DNA of 64,000 nt from Burkholderiales bacterium 8X (GCA_902506565.1 LR732703.1:1446525-1510524); one strand, 5' to 3'; positions 18,010 to 26,380 are shown, counted from the first letter of the stretch. The notes: generated from the letters alone by a model not told the origin. Program-made: numbers and translations.

Positions 18010-19464
18010 TCAGGCTGCACCGTGCGCAGCGAAGAACTCGCCGAAGATCTCGTCCTCGCTCGGCACCTTCTCCGGAATCGGCCGGGAGATGCGGGTGATG
18101 TTCAGGTAATGGCGGTAGTTCATGTTGTCCGAGAAGTTGTTCTTGCCCCAGGTGCCGCAGCCCATCGACAGCGAGAAGGGCAGGCCGTTGTCGAAGCTGC
18201 CGCCGGTCGCGATCGAATGCGCCTGGTCGACGATGACGCGCGACACCGGCACATGGAGGCCGAGGTGCATCGCGCGCTCGGGGACGGCGCTGTGCAGGCC
18301 GACCGAATGGCCGGCGCCCTGGTGCTCGTAGATGCGGGTGACCGTGGCTGCGGCTTCGTCGAAGTCCTTCACCGAATAGATGGCGAGCACCGGGCTGAGC
18401 TTTTCGCCGGAGTAGGGATGGTCGTCGCCGATGCCGTCTTCCGCGACCAGCAGCATCTTGGGGCGGCGTTCGGCCATGGCGAGCCATTCGGCGCGGCCGG
18501 CTTCGTCCTGCTCCGCCGCGCGCTCGGCGATGCGCATGGCCGACTTGCCGATGACCGCGGCGGACAACTTGCCTTCGGGCCACATCAACTCCTGCAGCAC
18601 GCCTTTTTGCTTGCCGTCCAGCATCACCGCGCCGCGCGCCTCGAGTGCCGCGATCAATGCATCCCGCACCGACTCGACCACCACCAGGCTGTTCTCGGAC
18701 GAGCAGCTGGTCGCGTTGTCGAAGGTCTTGGAGCGCAGGATGCGATCGGCCGCCAGCTCGAGGTCGGCGGTCTCGTCGACGATGCCCGCCACGTTGCCCG
18801 CGCCGACGCCGAAAGCCGGCGTGCCGCAGGTATAGGCCGCGCGCACGTTGGCCTGCGAGCCGGTGGCCACCACCAGGTCGCAGGCCCGCATCAGCTCGGC
18901 GGTGGATTGCTTGCTGACCGGCGCCGGCAGCAGCTGCACCAGGTCGTGCGGCGCACCGATGCGGTCGAACTGCGCGTGGATGAATTCGATCAGCCGTGCC
19001 GCGGTGGACCAGCCCTTGGGCGAGGGCGCCACGATGACCGCGTTGCGGCCCTTGAGCGCGTTGATGATCTTGTTGGCCGGCGTCGCGCCCGGGTTGGTCG
19101 AAGGCGTGATCGCGCACACCACGCCGACCGGCCGGGCGATCTCGACGATGCCGAGCTCCGGATGCTCGGCGATCACTCCGACCGACTTCGCGCCCTTCAG
19201 GTCGCGCAGCAGGCCGAAGGTCTTGCGGTGGTTCTTGCGAACCTTGTCCTCGACATTGCCGACGCCGGTGTCCGCCACGGCGAGCTCGGCCAGTTCGCGA
19301 TTGCGCGCCGGTTCGATGATGGCCCAGCCGGCTGCCGCCACCGCCATGTCGACCTGCTGCTGCGACCAGCCCTCGTAGATGCGCTGCGCGGCGCGGGCCC
19401 GGGCGACCAGTTCGGCGACCGGTCCGCTGATGGCCGCGGTGGTGGATGAATTCTTCTCGCTCAT
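18010..19464 (-). CDS. sauS: CoA-acylating aldehyde dehydrogenase, likely sulfoacetaldehyde dehydrogenase SauS
   Basis: A 484-residue aldehyde dehydrogenase of the acylating type: nucleotide region TPSTNPGATPANKIINALKG, catalytic Cys254 in FDNATSCSSENS and no conserved general-base Glu, as in CoA-dependent enzymes. The C-terminal GCGTWGKNNFSDNMNYRH block is that of the SauS/AdhE-N group. It lies between the binding-protein gene and the ligase gene in one operon. Known: SauS interconverts sulfoacetyl-CoA and sulfoacetaldehyde with NADPH. Inferred here from linkage to the ligase, TauE and xsc. Confidence 0.72.
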   Translation of the reverse strand: MSEKNSSTTAAISGPVAELVARARAAQRIYEGWSQQQVDMAVAAAGWAIIEPARNRELAELAVADTGVGNVEDKVRKNHRKTFGLLRDLKGAKSVGVIAEHPELGIVEIARPVGVVCAITPSTNPGATPANKIINALKGRNAVIVAPSPKGWSTAARLIEFIHAQFDRIGAPHDLVQLLPAPVSKQSTAELMRACDLVVATGSQANVRAAYTCGTPAFGVGAGNVAGIVDETADLELAADRILRSKTFDNATSCSSENSLVVVESVRDALIAALEARGAVMLDGKQKGVLQELMWPEGKLSAAVIGKSAMRIAERAAEQDEAGRAEWLAMAERRPKMLLVAEDGIGDDHPYSGEKLSPVLAIYSVKDFDEAAATVTRIYEHQGAGHSVGLHSAVPERAMHLGLHVPVSRVIVDQAHSIATGGSFDNGLPFSLSMGCGTWGKNNFSDNMNYRHYLNITRISRPIPEKVPSEDEIFGEFFAAHGAA

Positions 19465-19496
19465 GTTCGTCCTTCAGAAATCTCGTGCGGTCGTCG

Positions 19497-20489
19497 TCAA
19501 TCGACCTTGATGGATGCTTCCTTGGCCAGCTTGGCCCAGCGCACCAGTTCGACATCCACCACCTTGCCGAGCGACTCGGGCGTGCCGCCGACGCCTTCGC
19601 TGCCCTGTGCCAGCAGTTTGTCCTTGATGTCGGCTTCGGTGATGACCGTGTTGACCACCTTGTTCAGCTTGTCGATGGCCGCCTTTGGCGTCTTGGTCGG
19701 GACGAACATCGCGTACCACGAGTCGACCTCGAAGTCGGCGATGCCGGCCTCCTGCATGGTCGGCACGTCCGGGAAGGCGGCGCTGCGCTTCTTGGTCGAG
19801 ACCGCCAGCGCCTTCAGCTTGCCCGCCTTGACGAACTGCGCCGCGGCCGGAATCGACACCCACAGCAGCGGCACTTGGCCGCCCATCACGTCGGTCACGG
19901 CCGGGCCGCCGCCGCGGTAGGGGATGTGCGTCATCTGCGTGCCGGTGCGCAGCTTCAGCAGTTCGCCGGCCAGGTGCCCGGGCGAGCCGTTGCCGACCGA
20001 AGCGAAGGAAATCGAGCCCGGCTTGGCCTTGGCGGCGGCAACCAGTTCGGCCACCGTGTTCGGCGCGAAGCTGTTGTTGGCCACCAGGATCTGCGGCAGC
20101 GAAGCCACCATCGCCACCGGCTCGAAGTCCTTGGCGGTGTCGAAGGGCAGCTTGGCGTAGATGCTCGGGTTGATGGTGTGCGAGGACAGCGTGAAGAGCA
20201 CGGTATAGCCGTCGGGCGCGGCCTTGGCCGCGAGATCGGTGCCGATCGAGCCGGCTGCGCCGCCGCGGTTGTCGATCAGCACCGGCTGGCCGAGCTGCGC
20301 CTGGAAGCGCTCCTGCACGATGCGCGCGATCACGTCGGTGCCGCCGCCCGGCGGGTAGGGCACGATCAGCTTGATCGGCTTGCTGGGCCAATCGCCTGCG
20401 GCCGGCTGTGCCATGGCGGCGAAGGGCGCTGCCGCGAGCGCGGCGGCGGCCAGGAGGGCTGCCCTCAAGAGGGTCGGGAATCTAGTCAT
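19497..20489 (-). CDS. Tripartite tricarboxylate transporter (Bug) binding protein, orphan
   Basis: A 330-residue periplasmic binding protein with Sec signal (cleavage near AAMAQP, about residue 25). Seen: the Bug-family start KLIVPYPPGGGTDVIARI, the AAPDGYTVLFT strand and THIPYRGGGPAVTDVMGG, which forms the carboxylate-binding loop. The ATG at 20489 overlaps the end of the IclR gene by eight bases. No TctA/TctB membrane partners are nearby, as is usual for the large Bug family of betaproteobacteria. Inferred substrate: sulfoacetate or another carboxylate used by the operon. Confidence 0.75.
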   Translation of the reverse strand: MTRFPTLLRAALLAAAALAAAPFAAMAQPAAGDWPSKPIKLIVPYPPGGGTDVIARIVQERFQAQLGQPVLIDNRGGAAGSIGTDLAAKAAPDGYTVLFTLSSHTINPSIYAKLPFDTAKDFEPVAMVASLPQILVANNSFAPNTVAELVAAAKAKPGSISFASVGNGSPGHLAGELLKLRTGTQMTHIPYRGGGPAVTDVMGGQVPLLWVSIPAAAQFVKAGKLKALAVSTKKRSAAFPDVPTMQEAGIADFEVDSWYAMFVPTKTPKAAIDKLNKVVNTVITEADIKDKLLAQGSEGVGGTPESLGKVVDVELVRWAKLAKEASIKVD

Positions 20490-21378
20490 CGGTCTGTCTC
20501 CTTTTCTTGGGTAACTGCGTGGTGGGCGTGGTGGGCGTGGTCGGCTGAAGACGCTGATTCGGGTCCGGCGCCGGCGCATGCCGGAAGCCGAGCGTTGCGC
20601 TGGCATCGCGGGCGGAGGCCATGACCTTCTCCGCCAGTTGTCGTGCATGGGTGCGCGCGAAGCGGATCGACGGCACGCTCATGCCGAGCGCCGCCACCGG
20701 CAGGCCACGCGCATCGAAGACCGGCGCGCCGAGCCCGCAGACGCCGAGCCGCCATTCCTCGCGGTTCTCGGCAAAGCCGCGGGTTCGGGTGCGCTGCAGT
20801 TCGGCATGGAGGCGATCGAAGTCGACGATGCTGTTGGGCGTGTGCGCAATCAGTTCGCCGAGCCGCTCGCGCAGCATGGGCACGTCGTTCGAACCTGCCG
20901 CCAGCAGGGCCTTGCCCGATGCCACGCAGTAAGCCGGTGCGCGGCCGCCGACCCGCGAGTACGCAGCCACCGGCAGCGGACTGTCGAACTTGTCGAGGTA
21001 GACGATCTGCGCGCCGTCCAGCGCGGCCAGGTGGATCGTTTCGCCGGTCGCCTGCGCCAATGCCGCGAGATGCGGCCGAAGCAGGGCGCCGAGATCGGCG
21101 GCCTGCGATACCAGCGCGCCGAGTTCGAAGAGCCGCAGGCTCGGGCGATAGGCGCTCGTTGCCGCGTCCTGCACCGCCCAGCCGCACTCGACCAGCGTCT
21201 GCAGCGTGCGGTGCGCATTGCTGCGCGCCATGCCGAAGGCCTGGGCCAGGTCGGTGACGCGGCAGTCGCGCTGCTGGCGGGCCATCCATTCGATGGCGGC
21301 GAGGCCTTTGGCAAGCGTGGAGTCCATGGAGGCGAAGAGATTTTCCTGAAGTTCCGGATGTTCTAAATAATGAAACAT
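20482..21378 (-). CDS. IclR-family regulator, first gene of the sau-type operon
   Basis: A 298-residue IclR protein: winged helix at about residues 20-75 (VTDLAQAFGMARSNAHRTLQ), then the IclR effector domain (YCVASGKALLAAGS; GLGAPVFDARGLPVAAL). The C-terminus is an unusual 30-residue tail with PTTPTTPTT encoded by a 9-bp tandem repeat at 20519-20545. The ATG at 21378 has AAAGG eight bases upstream. It leads the operon regulator, binding protein, sauS, sauT, tauE, so the regulator would control its own synthesis. Confidence 0.75.
   Translation of the reverse strand: MFHYLEHPELQENLFASMDSTLAKGLAAIEWMARQQRDCRVTDLAQAFGMARSNAHRTLQTLVECGWAVQDAATSAYRPSLRLFELGALVSQAADLGALLRPHLAALAQATGETIHLAALDGAQIVYLDKFDSPLPVAAYSRVGGRAPAYCVASGKALLAAGSNDVPMLRERLGELIAHTPNSIVDFDRLHAELQRTRTRGFAENREEWRLGVCGLGAPVFDARGLPVAALGMSVPSIRFARTHARQLAEKVMASARDASATLGFRHAPAPDPNQRLQPTTPTTPTTQLPKKRRQTDD
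20519..20545. repeat. Three 9-bp tandem repeats in the IclR gene
   Basis: GTGGTGGGC, GTGGTGGGC, GTGGTCGGC in a row encode the PTTPTTPTT tail on the minus strand. Such a repeat can change copy number without shifting the frame. Confidence 0.7.
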
Positions 21379-21379
21379 C

Positions 21380-21426
21380 GTTCGAACCTTTGGAACAACT
21401 CTAGGCCGGTCGCCCCGGGCTGTCAA
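21380..21426 (-). promoter_or_regulatory. Promoter and candidate operator of the sau-type operon
   Basis: Minus strand: -35 TTGACA (21426-21421), 17-bp spacer, -10 TAGAGT (21403-21398), close to consensus. Transcription would start near 21390, only about a dozen bases before the IclR ATG. GTTCGAAC (21380-21387) and GGAAC (21392-21396) lie exactly over the predicted start site and ribosome site, a good position for autorepression. The half-site resembles those of the other two IclR loci but is arranged differently. Confidence 0.6.
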
Positions 21427-21561
21427 CCCGGGAGCGCATTTCGGTCGCGAGCGCATCGGTCACGGCGCCTAGTCGAAGGCGACGATGTACTCGAAAGAAC
21501 TACTGCGCAAGACTTGCCTCATCCGGCAACCGCCGCAACGGCATCGACGCAGGGAGCAACC

Positions 21562-22500
21562 GTGAAGCTTGTCTACTTGAACTTTGCAGAGGGTCCAGGC
21601 ATCTTCGGCCCGGCCGTGGATATTCCCGTCAAGCTCAAGAAGCGATTCGACGCGCGTGATCCGACCGTCGAGCACGAGGTCGCAACCCACGAGTTGACCG
21701 ACATCCTCGGCCGCTTTCGGGAAAACGAAAAGATCGATCTGAGCGCGGAGCTCGGATCCGTCATCGCAGATTGCGCGAAGGCCGCCAAGATCTACATTGC
21801 GTTTCACGGCCGTGCCGGCTCGCCGGACTCGGCCTTCACGAAGGTGAAGACCGGCTCGTTCGAAACGAAGGCCGAGACGGTCGGCAAGCTGCTCCACCAG
21901 ATCCTGCCCGCGCGGCTCGAGGAGTACAAGGTCGCGCTGGTGATGTGCTACAGCGCGCGGACCGCCGACGCCGAAGCCGACCACTCTTTGCCGCTGACCC
22001 TCGACCAGATCAGGACGAGCTTTGCTTACCGTCTTGCCAGGCACTTGTGTGTCGAACAGGCGAGGTCCTTGTTCCTCACGGCGCGCACCGGCAAGCTGAG
22101 CTTCGATGCAGATGGTCAGACCGAGGTCGAGTCCGAGAGAGCCATCGAGTTCGATCGCCGGATCGGAGGCCTGACGAAAAGCCAGAAGTACCTGGATGCG
22201 CAACGCAGGTGGAAAGAATTGGAGGCCCGCTACAAGGCGAGGGACCTGCCCTCCGTTCCGTTCAAGCTGAAGATCAAGTTCCAGAAGAGCGGCAAGCTCG
22301 CGATCACCTCGAACGACAGGATTGCGAAAAACTACTTCCAGCTGCACAAGAAGGCGCGGCGACTCGAACGCGAGAAGATGGCCGAAACGACGTTTCCGCT
22401 CAAGTACGGAAAGATCGTCTTCGTGTCCGAGCCCGATCGAGTTCGCATCTATCGCAAGTACGGCGACAAGCAGGAGATCTACGTCGGGCCGTTCGTCTGA
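21562..22500 (+). CDS. Unknown protein, possible clan CD (caspase-fold) cysteine peptidase
   Basis: A 312-residue soluble protein not assigned to a known family. The GTG at 21562 has AGGGAG five bases upstream. Two features stand out: IYIAFHGRAGS (hydrophobic strand, then His82-Gly83) and KVALVMCYSAR (strand, then Cys129). A strand-His-Gly and a strand-x-Cys about 47 residues apart is the pattern of clan CD peptidases such as caspases, clostripain and C80 toxin proteases. The C-terminal half is lysine/arginine-rich (KNYFQLHKKARRLEREK). It stands alone between unrelated operons. The peptidase idea is inference from spacing and motif shape. Confidence 0.5.
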   Translation: MKLVYLNFAEGPGIFGPAVDIPVKLKKRFDARDPTVEHEVATHELTDILGRFRENEKIDLSAELGSVIADCAKAAKIYIAFHGRAGSPDSAFTKVKTGSFETKAETVGKLLHQILPARLEEYKVALVMCYSARTADAEADHSLPLTLDQIRTSFAYRLARHLCVEQARSLFLTARTGKLSFDADGQTEVESERAIEFDRRIGGLTKSQKYLDAQRRWKELEARYKARDLPSVPFKLKIKFQKSGKLAITSNDRIAKNYFQLHKKARRLEREKMAETTFPLKYGKIVFVSEPDRVRIYRKYGDKQEIYVGPFV

Positions 22501-22541
22501 GCCGGCGAATGGCAGTCGGCGGACGTGCTCGATCTGCGCGC

Positions 22542-24269
22542 TCAGCGCCGCAGCGCCGTCGCCATCAGCGCGAGCACGTCCCGCCAGACCGCGGCGCCGA
22601 CCGTCGACTCGATGTCGATCACCTGGCTGTAACGGTAATACGGGCTCAAGTCCAGCCCGACGCCGATGCCGGCAATTGCGATGCGGCCGCCCTGTTCGCG
22701 GCGTGCTACCACGTCGCGAAGGTGATGGTCGAGATAGTGGGCATCGTTGGCGAGCTCGGTGGCGCTGTCCATTGGCGAGCCGTCGGACACCACAAGCAAC
22801 AGCCGGCGCTCTTCGTCGCGCGCCGCCAGCCGATCGCAGGCCCAGTCCACGGCTTCGCCGTCGATGCCTTCGCGAAACAGGTCGGCCTTGAGCAGCGCCG
22901 CGATCGCCGGCCGCGCGCGGCGCCACGGTGTTTCGGCATCCTTGAAGACGATGTGGCTGCGCTCGTTCAACCTGCCGGGATGGGCCGGGCTGCCCGCCCG
23001 CATCCAGTCGCGCCGTGCGCGTCCGCCGTTCCAGGCGCCGGTGGTGTAGCCCAGGATTTCGCTGGCCACGCCGGCCTGCTCGAGCGCACGCGCGAAGACG
23101 TCGACCATCATCGCGACCGATTCGGCTTGCGCCTTCATCGAGCCCGAGCAATCGATGAGGAAGCCCACGACACAGTGCGCGATCGGCTCCTGCCGTTCGG
23201 TGCGGAACAACCGGCGCTCGGTCGGCGAGGCGACCAGCTGTGCGAGTCGGCGGCCGTCGATGTGTCCTTCTTCCTGGCCACCATCCCAGCCGTCGCGCTC
23301 GGGTTCGGCCAAGAGGGCACGAAGCTCGCGCGCGAGCCGCGCGACGTTCACGCCCTGGGCCGCGATGCGGCGGTCGAGCCGCTCTCGGTACTCGACCAGC
23401 AAGGCCCTGCGGGCCAGCGTCGCGGCCGCGTGCTCGCGGTCGTAGGCGGTCGTGAAGACCCGATAGGCGCCTGCCGCATCGTCCAGCACGCGGCTTCTTC
23501 CGGAGCTTGCGATGTCGACCTGTTCATCGATCTCGCGGTCCATCTGCAGGATCAGGCTCGACAGGCGCTGCGTGTCTTCTGCCTTGTCGTCCGGCGGGGT
23601 GGTCGATGCATCGCTGTCGCCGCCGGCTTCTTCCAGCAGCCGAGCCACCGTCCGCGCGATGTCGAGCGCGTGGTGCGCATACGCCCGCTGGTCGTGCCGG
23701 TCGCGGCGCAGGCCCGCCAGCGCGTTGCCGATCAACGGTGCCAGGCCGAAGCGGGTGGCTTCCAGCATGTCCTCGGTTTGTTCGACCACCTGCTGGCCGC
23801 AGGCACGGGCGCGGCAGATCTGGATGACCGCGTAAAGCAGCAGGCCGCGCGCGGTTTCGGTGTTGCCGGAATCGTGGAAGTCGAGCGACCAGGCTTCGTG
23901 CCGATGGCGCAGGTTGCGCACCATGCCCGGCATCGACCCGGGGGCCAGCGCCTCGACACGAAACTGCTCCAGCAACTCGAAGAGGAATCGCTCGACCGCA
24001 TCCTCCGGCATCAGGGAGCGATGCAGGTCTGCGTCGGAACAACGCAGCCGCAGCGCCAGCCCGTCCGCCGCGCCGCGGAAGGAGCCGAAGTCGTCGGCTT
24101 CGGGCGACGGATGCAGGTGCGGCGCGTACCAGGGAAGCGGCGCGCGGCCCCGATGCAGGCGGCGACCTCGGAAGTGCAGGTCGCGCTCGCCGCTCACGGC
24201 CCGCACCAGGCCGGCGCACAGCTCGTCGACCTTCTGCTCCTGACGGATGCGCGCCTGCAGCTCGCTCAA
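22542..24269 (-). CDS. CobT-like VWA-domain protein
   Basis: A 575-residue protein related to the CobT subunit of aerobic cobaltochelatase. The N-terminal two thirds are helical with an acidic linker (about residues 225-240, SDASTTPPDDKAED). The C-terminal von Willebrand A domain has the MIDAS motif DCSGSM and a later SDGSPMDSAT. It lies 46 bases after its AAA+ partner. Known: CobS and CobT form a chaperone-like complex that drives cobalt insertion by CobN; related MoxR/VWA pairs activate other metalloenzymes. No cobN or cobalamin gene is in the window, so the client enzyme is unknown. Confidence 0.7.
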   Translation of the reverse strand: MSELQARIRQEQKVDELCAGLVRAVSGERDLHFRGRRLHRGRAPLPWYAPHLHPSPEADDFGSFRGAADGLALRLRCSDADLHRSLMPEDAVERFLFELLEQFRVEALAPGSMPGMVRNLRHRHEAWSLDFHDSGNTETARGLLLYAVIQICRARACGQQVVEQTEDMLEATRFGLAPLIGNALAGLRRDRHDQRAYAHHALDIARTVARLLEEAGGDSDASTTPPDDKAEDTQRLSSLILQMDREIDEQVDIASSGRSRVLDDAAGAYRVFTTAYDREHAAATLARRALLVEYRERLDRRIAAQGVNVARLARELRALLAEPERDGWDGGQEEGHIDGRRLAQLVASPTERRLFRTERQEPIAHCVVGFLIDCSGSMKAQAESVAMMVDVFARALEQAGVASEILGYTTGAWNGGRARRDWMRAGSPAHPGRLNERSHIVFKDAETPWRRARPAIAALLKADLFREGIDGEAVDWACDRLAARDEERRLLLVVSDGSPMDSATELANDAHYLDHHLRDVVARREQGGRIAIAGIGVGLDLSPYYRYSQVIDIESTVGAAVWRDVLALMATALRR

Positions 24270-24315
24270 GCCGGTCTCCGTCGCGCGAGTTGCGCGGCCC
24301 GGCGCGTCGGTGCGC

Positions 24316-25290
24316 TCATGACGCCGCGAGCTGCTGCGACTCCTGCAATTCGCGGTCGAAGCAGCGCTGGAAGTATTCGGCGACCAGCGGCCTTTCGGCT
24401 TCGTCGCACTTGTTGACGAAGGACAGCCGGAAGGCGATGGCCGCGTCCTTGAAGATCTCGAGGTTCTCGGCCCAGGTGATGACGGTGCGCGGCGACATCA
24501 GGGTCGACAGGTCGCCGGCCGCGAAGCCCTTGCGGGTGAGATCGGCCACCGCCACCATCGAACGCACGATGGTCTCGCCGGCCGCTCCGGCGAGCGACGG
24601 CACGCGCGCCTGCACGATCGCGACCTCCTCGTCCGCCGGCAGGTAGTCGAGCGATGCCACGATGTTCCAGCGATCGATCTGCGCATGGTTGAGGCGCTGG
24701 GCCCCGTGGTAGAGGCCGTTCAGGTTGCCGAGACCGACCGTGTTGGCCGTGGCGAACAGCCGGAAGAACGGGTGCGGCTTGAGCACGCGGTTCTGGTCCA
24801 TCAGCGTGAACTGGCCGTCGCGCTCCAGCACGCGCTGGATCACGAACATCACGTCCGGTCGGCCGGCGTCGTACTCGTCGAAGATCAGCGCCACCGGCCG
24901 CTGCAGCGCCCAGGGCACGATGCCTTCCTGGAACTCGGTCACCTGCTGGCCGTCGCGCAGCACCACCGCGTCCTTGCCGACCAGGTCGAGCCGGCTGACA
25001 TGGCCGTCGAGGTTGAGCCGGACGCAAGGCCAGTTGAGGCGGGCCGCCACCTGTTCGATGTGGGTCGACTTGCCGGTGCCGTGCAGCCCCTGCACCATGA
25101 CCCGCCGATCGCGCATGAAGCCCGCCAGGATCGCGAGCGTCACGTCCGGATTGAAGCGGTAGACATCGTCGACCTCGGGCACGTGCTCGTCGCGATGGCC
25201 GAAGGCGGGCACCTGGAGGTCCGTGTCGATGCCGAAGGTTTCACGCACGTCGAGCAGGCGGTCGGGGCGGAGTGGGGCGGTATCGGTCAC
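24316..25290 (-). CDS. CobS-like AAA+ ATPase
   Basis: A 324-residue AAA+ ATPase of the CobS/MoxR group. Seen: Walker A GLHGTGKSTHIEQ, Walker B VALIFDEYDAGRPDV, sensor 1 FFRLFATANTVGLGN and the N-terminal VPEVDDVYRFNPDVTLAIL block typical of CobS. The GTG at 25290 is the most likely start since the frame before it is not protein-like. It precedes the CobT-like gene; an IclR gene ends 20 bases upstream on the same strand, so the three minus-strand genes may be one operon divergent from xsc. Confidence 0.78.
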   Translation of the reverse strand: MTDTAPLRPDRLLDVRETFGIDTDLQVPAFGHRDEHVPEVDDVYRFNPDVTLAILAGFMRDRRVMVQGLHGTGKSTHIEQVAARLNWPCVRLNLDGHVSRLDLVGKDAVVLRDGQQVTEFQEGIVPWALQRPVALIFDEYDAGRPDVMFVIQRVLERDGQFTLMDQNRVLKPHPFFRLFATANTVGLGNLNGLYHGAQRLNHAQIDRWNIVASLDYLPADEEVAIVQARVPSLAGAAGETIVRSMVAVADLTRKGFAAGDLSTLMSPRTVITWAENLEIFKDAAIAFRLSFVNKCDEAERPLVAEYFQRCFDRELQESQQLAAS

Positions 25291-25310
25291 GACGCGGGCT
25301 TTCTTTTGTT

Positions 25311-26201
25311 CTAGGCGGAGGCCACGGCATCGGGGGCCGTGGAAGAAGAGGCGGGAGAGGCCAGAGAAGAAGGCGCCTTGCCGGACGCACGCGGCGCTTC
25401 GGCCACCCCGGGGTCGGTGTCGATCCGGCTGATCGCCTGCGCGGCACGGAGCAGGGCGGGGAGCATCTGGCGCGCCTTGTCGACGCTCAATCGCATGGCC
25501 GGCGCCTGCAGCGCCACGCACAGGTTGGACGGGCCGTCGTTCGAAGGCACCAGTACCGCCACGCACAGGAGGCCCGGCAGGAACTCCTCGTCGTCGAGCG
25601 CGAAGCCGTCGCTGCGCACCCGTTGCACTTCGCGCTCCAGGCTTTCGAGGTCGGTCAGGGTCTTGGGCGTGTAGGCCTCGAGCTGCGCATGCGCCAGCAA
25701 TCGGCGCCGCTGGGCCGGGCTCATATGCGCCAGGAAGATCTTGCCGCTGGCCGAGCAATGGACCGGCACGCGCGAGCCGGGATGGAGGTAGAAGCGCAGC
25801 GGCGCCGCGGTCTCGACCCGGTCGAGGTACACCACCTCGCTGCCCGACAGGGAGGTGAGGTTGCAGCTTTCGCCGACCTCCGCCACCAGGTTGCGCAGCA
25901 CCGCGTGGCGGGCGCCGTGATGGCTGTCGTTGAGCAGCAGGTTCTCGGCGAGCTTGCGCAGGCGGGTGCCGGTGCCGTACTTGCGGCTGTCGCCCTCGCG
26001 GCGCAGCAATCCGGCGCCCTCCAGCTGCTGCAGCATGCGGTGAAGCGTCGGCTTGGGCAGTCCGGTCTGGCCAACCAGGTCTTGCAGCGTATAGCGCTGG
26101 TCCTTGGCGGCGATGACTTCGAGCAGCGCGAAGAGGCGCATGGTGGGCGTGTCGCCGCCCGGATCGAGCGTGGGCAAGGGTGCGGGCTTGACGGGCTTCA
26201 T
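25311..26201 (-). CDS. IclR-family regulator divergent from xsc
   Basis: A 296-residue IclR protein: winged helix about residues 20-80 (YTLQDLVGQTGLPKPTLHRML), effector domain with VHCSASGKIFLAHMSPAQ and DDEEFLPGLLCVAVLVP, and a 40-residue Ala/Ser-rich tail. The ATG at 26201 gives a normal N-terminus. It faces xsc across 179 bp holding a strong promoter and a GGAAC-N5-GTTCC palindrome. Inferred: represses xsc-pta until a sulfonate-derived signal is present. The same site type occurs at the ise locus, so the regulators may cross-talk. Confidence 0.75.
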   Translation of the reverse strand: MKPVKPAPLPTLDPGGDTPTMRLFALLEVIAAKDQRYTLQDLVGQTGLPKPTLHRMLQQLEGAGLLRREGDSRKYGTGTRLRKLAENLLLNDSHHGARHAVLRNLVAEVGESCNLTSLSGSEVVYLDRVETAAPLRFYLHPGSRVPVHCSASGKIFLAHMSPAQRRRLLAHAQLEAYTPKTLTDLESLEREVQRVRSDGFALDDEEFLPGLLCVAVLVPSNDGPSNLCVALQAPAMRLSVDKARQMLPALLRAAQAISRIDTDPGVAEAPRASGKAPSSLASPASSSTAPDAVASA

Positions 26202-26262
26202 AAGGTCGGATCTTAGAGGAATAACAAAAAACAAGACATATCGTCCCGAAATTTGTATTTTG

Positions 26263-26291
26263 TTGACGTTCTGGGTCGACCGACCTATATT
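26263..26291 (+). promoter_or_regulatory. Candidate sigma-70 promoter of xsc
   Basis: TTGACG (26263-26268), 17-bp spacer, TATATT (26286-26291). It is the best promoter match in the region, in an A+T-rich patch. Transcription should start near 26298, about 83 bases before the xsc start, just ahead of the palindrome at 26308-26322. Confidence 0.65.
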
Positions 26292-26307
26292 CGCATCGCG
26301 GACTTTC

Positions 26308-26322
26308 GGAACCATTGGTTCC
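26308..26322. promoter_or_regulatory. IclR-type operator palindrome GGAAC-CATTG-GTTCC
   Basis: A perfect 15-bp palindrome (GGAACC-ATT-GGTTCC) begins about ten bases after the predicted xsc start of transcription, where a bound protein would block polymerase. It has the same half-sites and spacing as the iseJ/iseR site at 13675-13689. Confidence 0.65.
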
Positions 26323-26380
26323 ATCTTCCTTGCAGCTGCAACATCGATCCGCCTTGCATACCACCCCCCAGGAGACCATC

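Noticed and set aside
21771..24416. Plus-strand open frame of 881 codons across the CobT-like gene
   Set aside because: It runs antisense to a gene with an intact VWA MIDAS motif and has Arg/Gln-rich nonsense composition.
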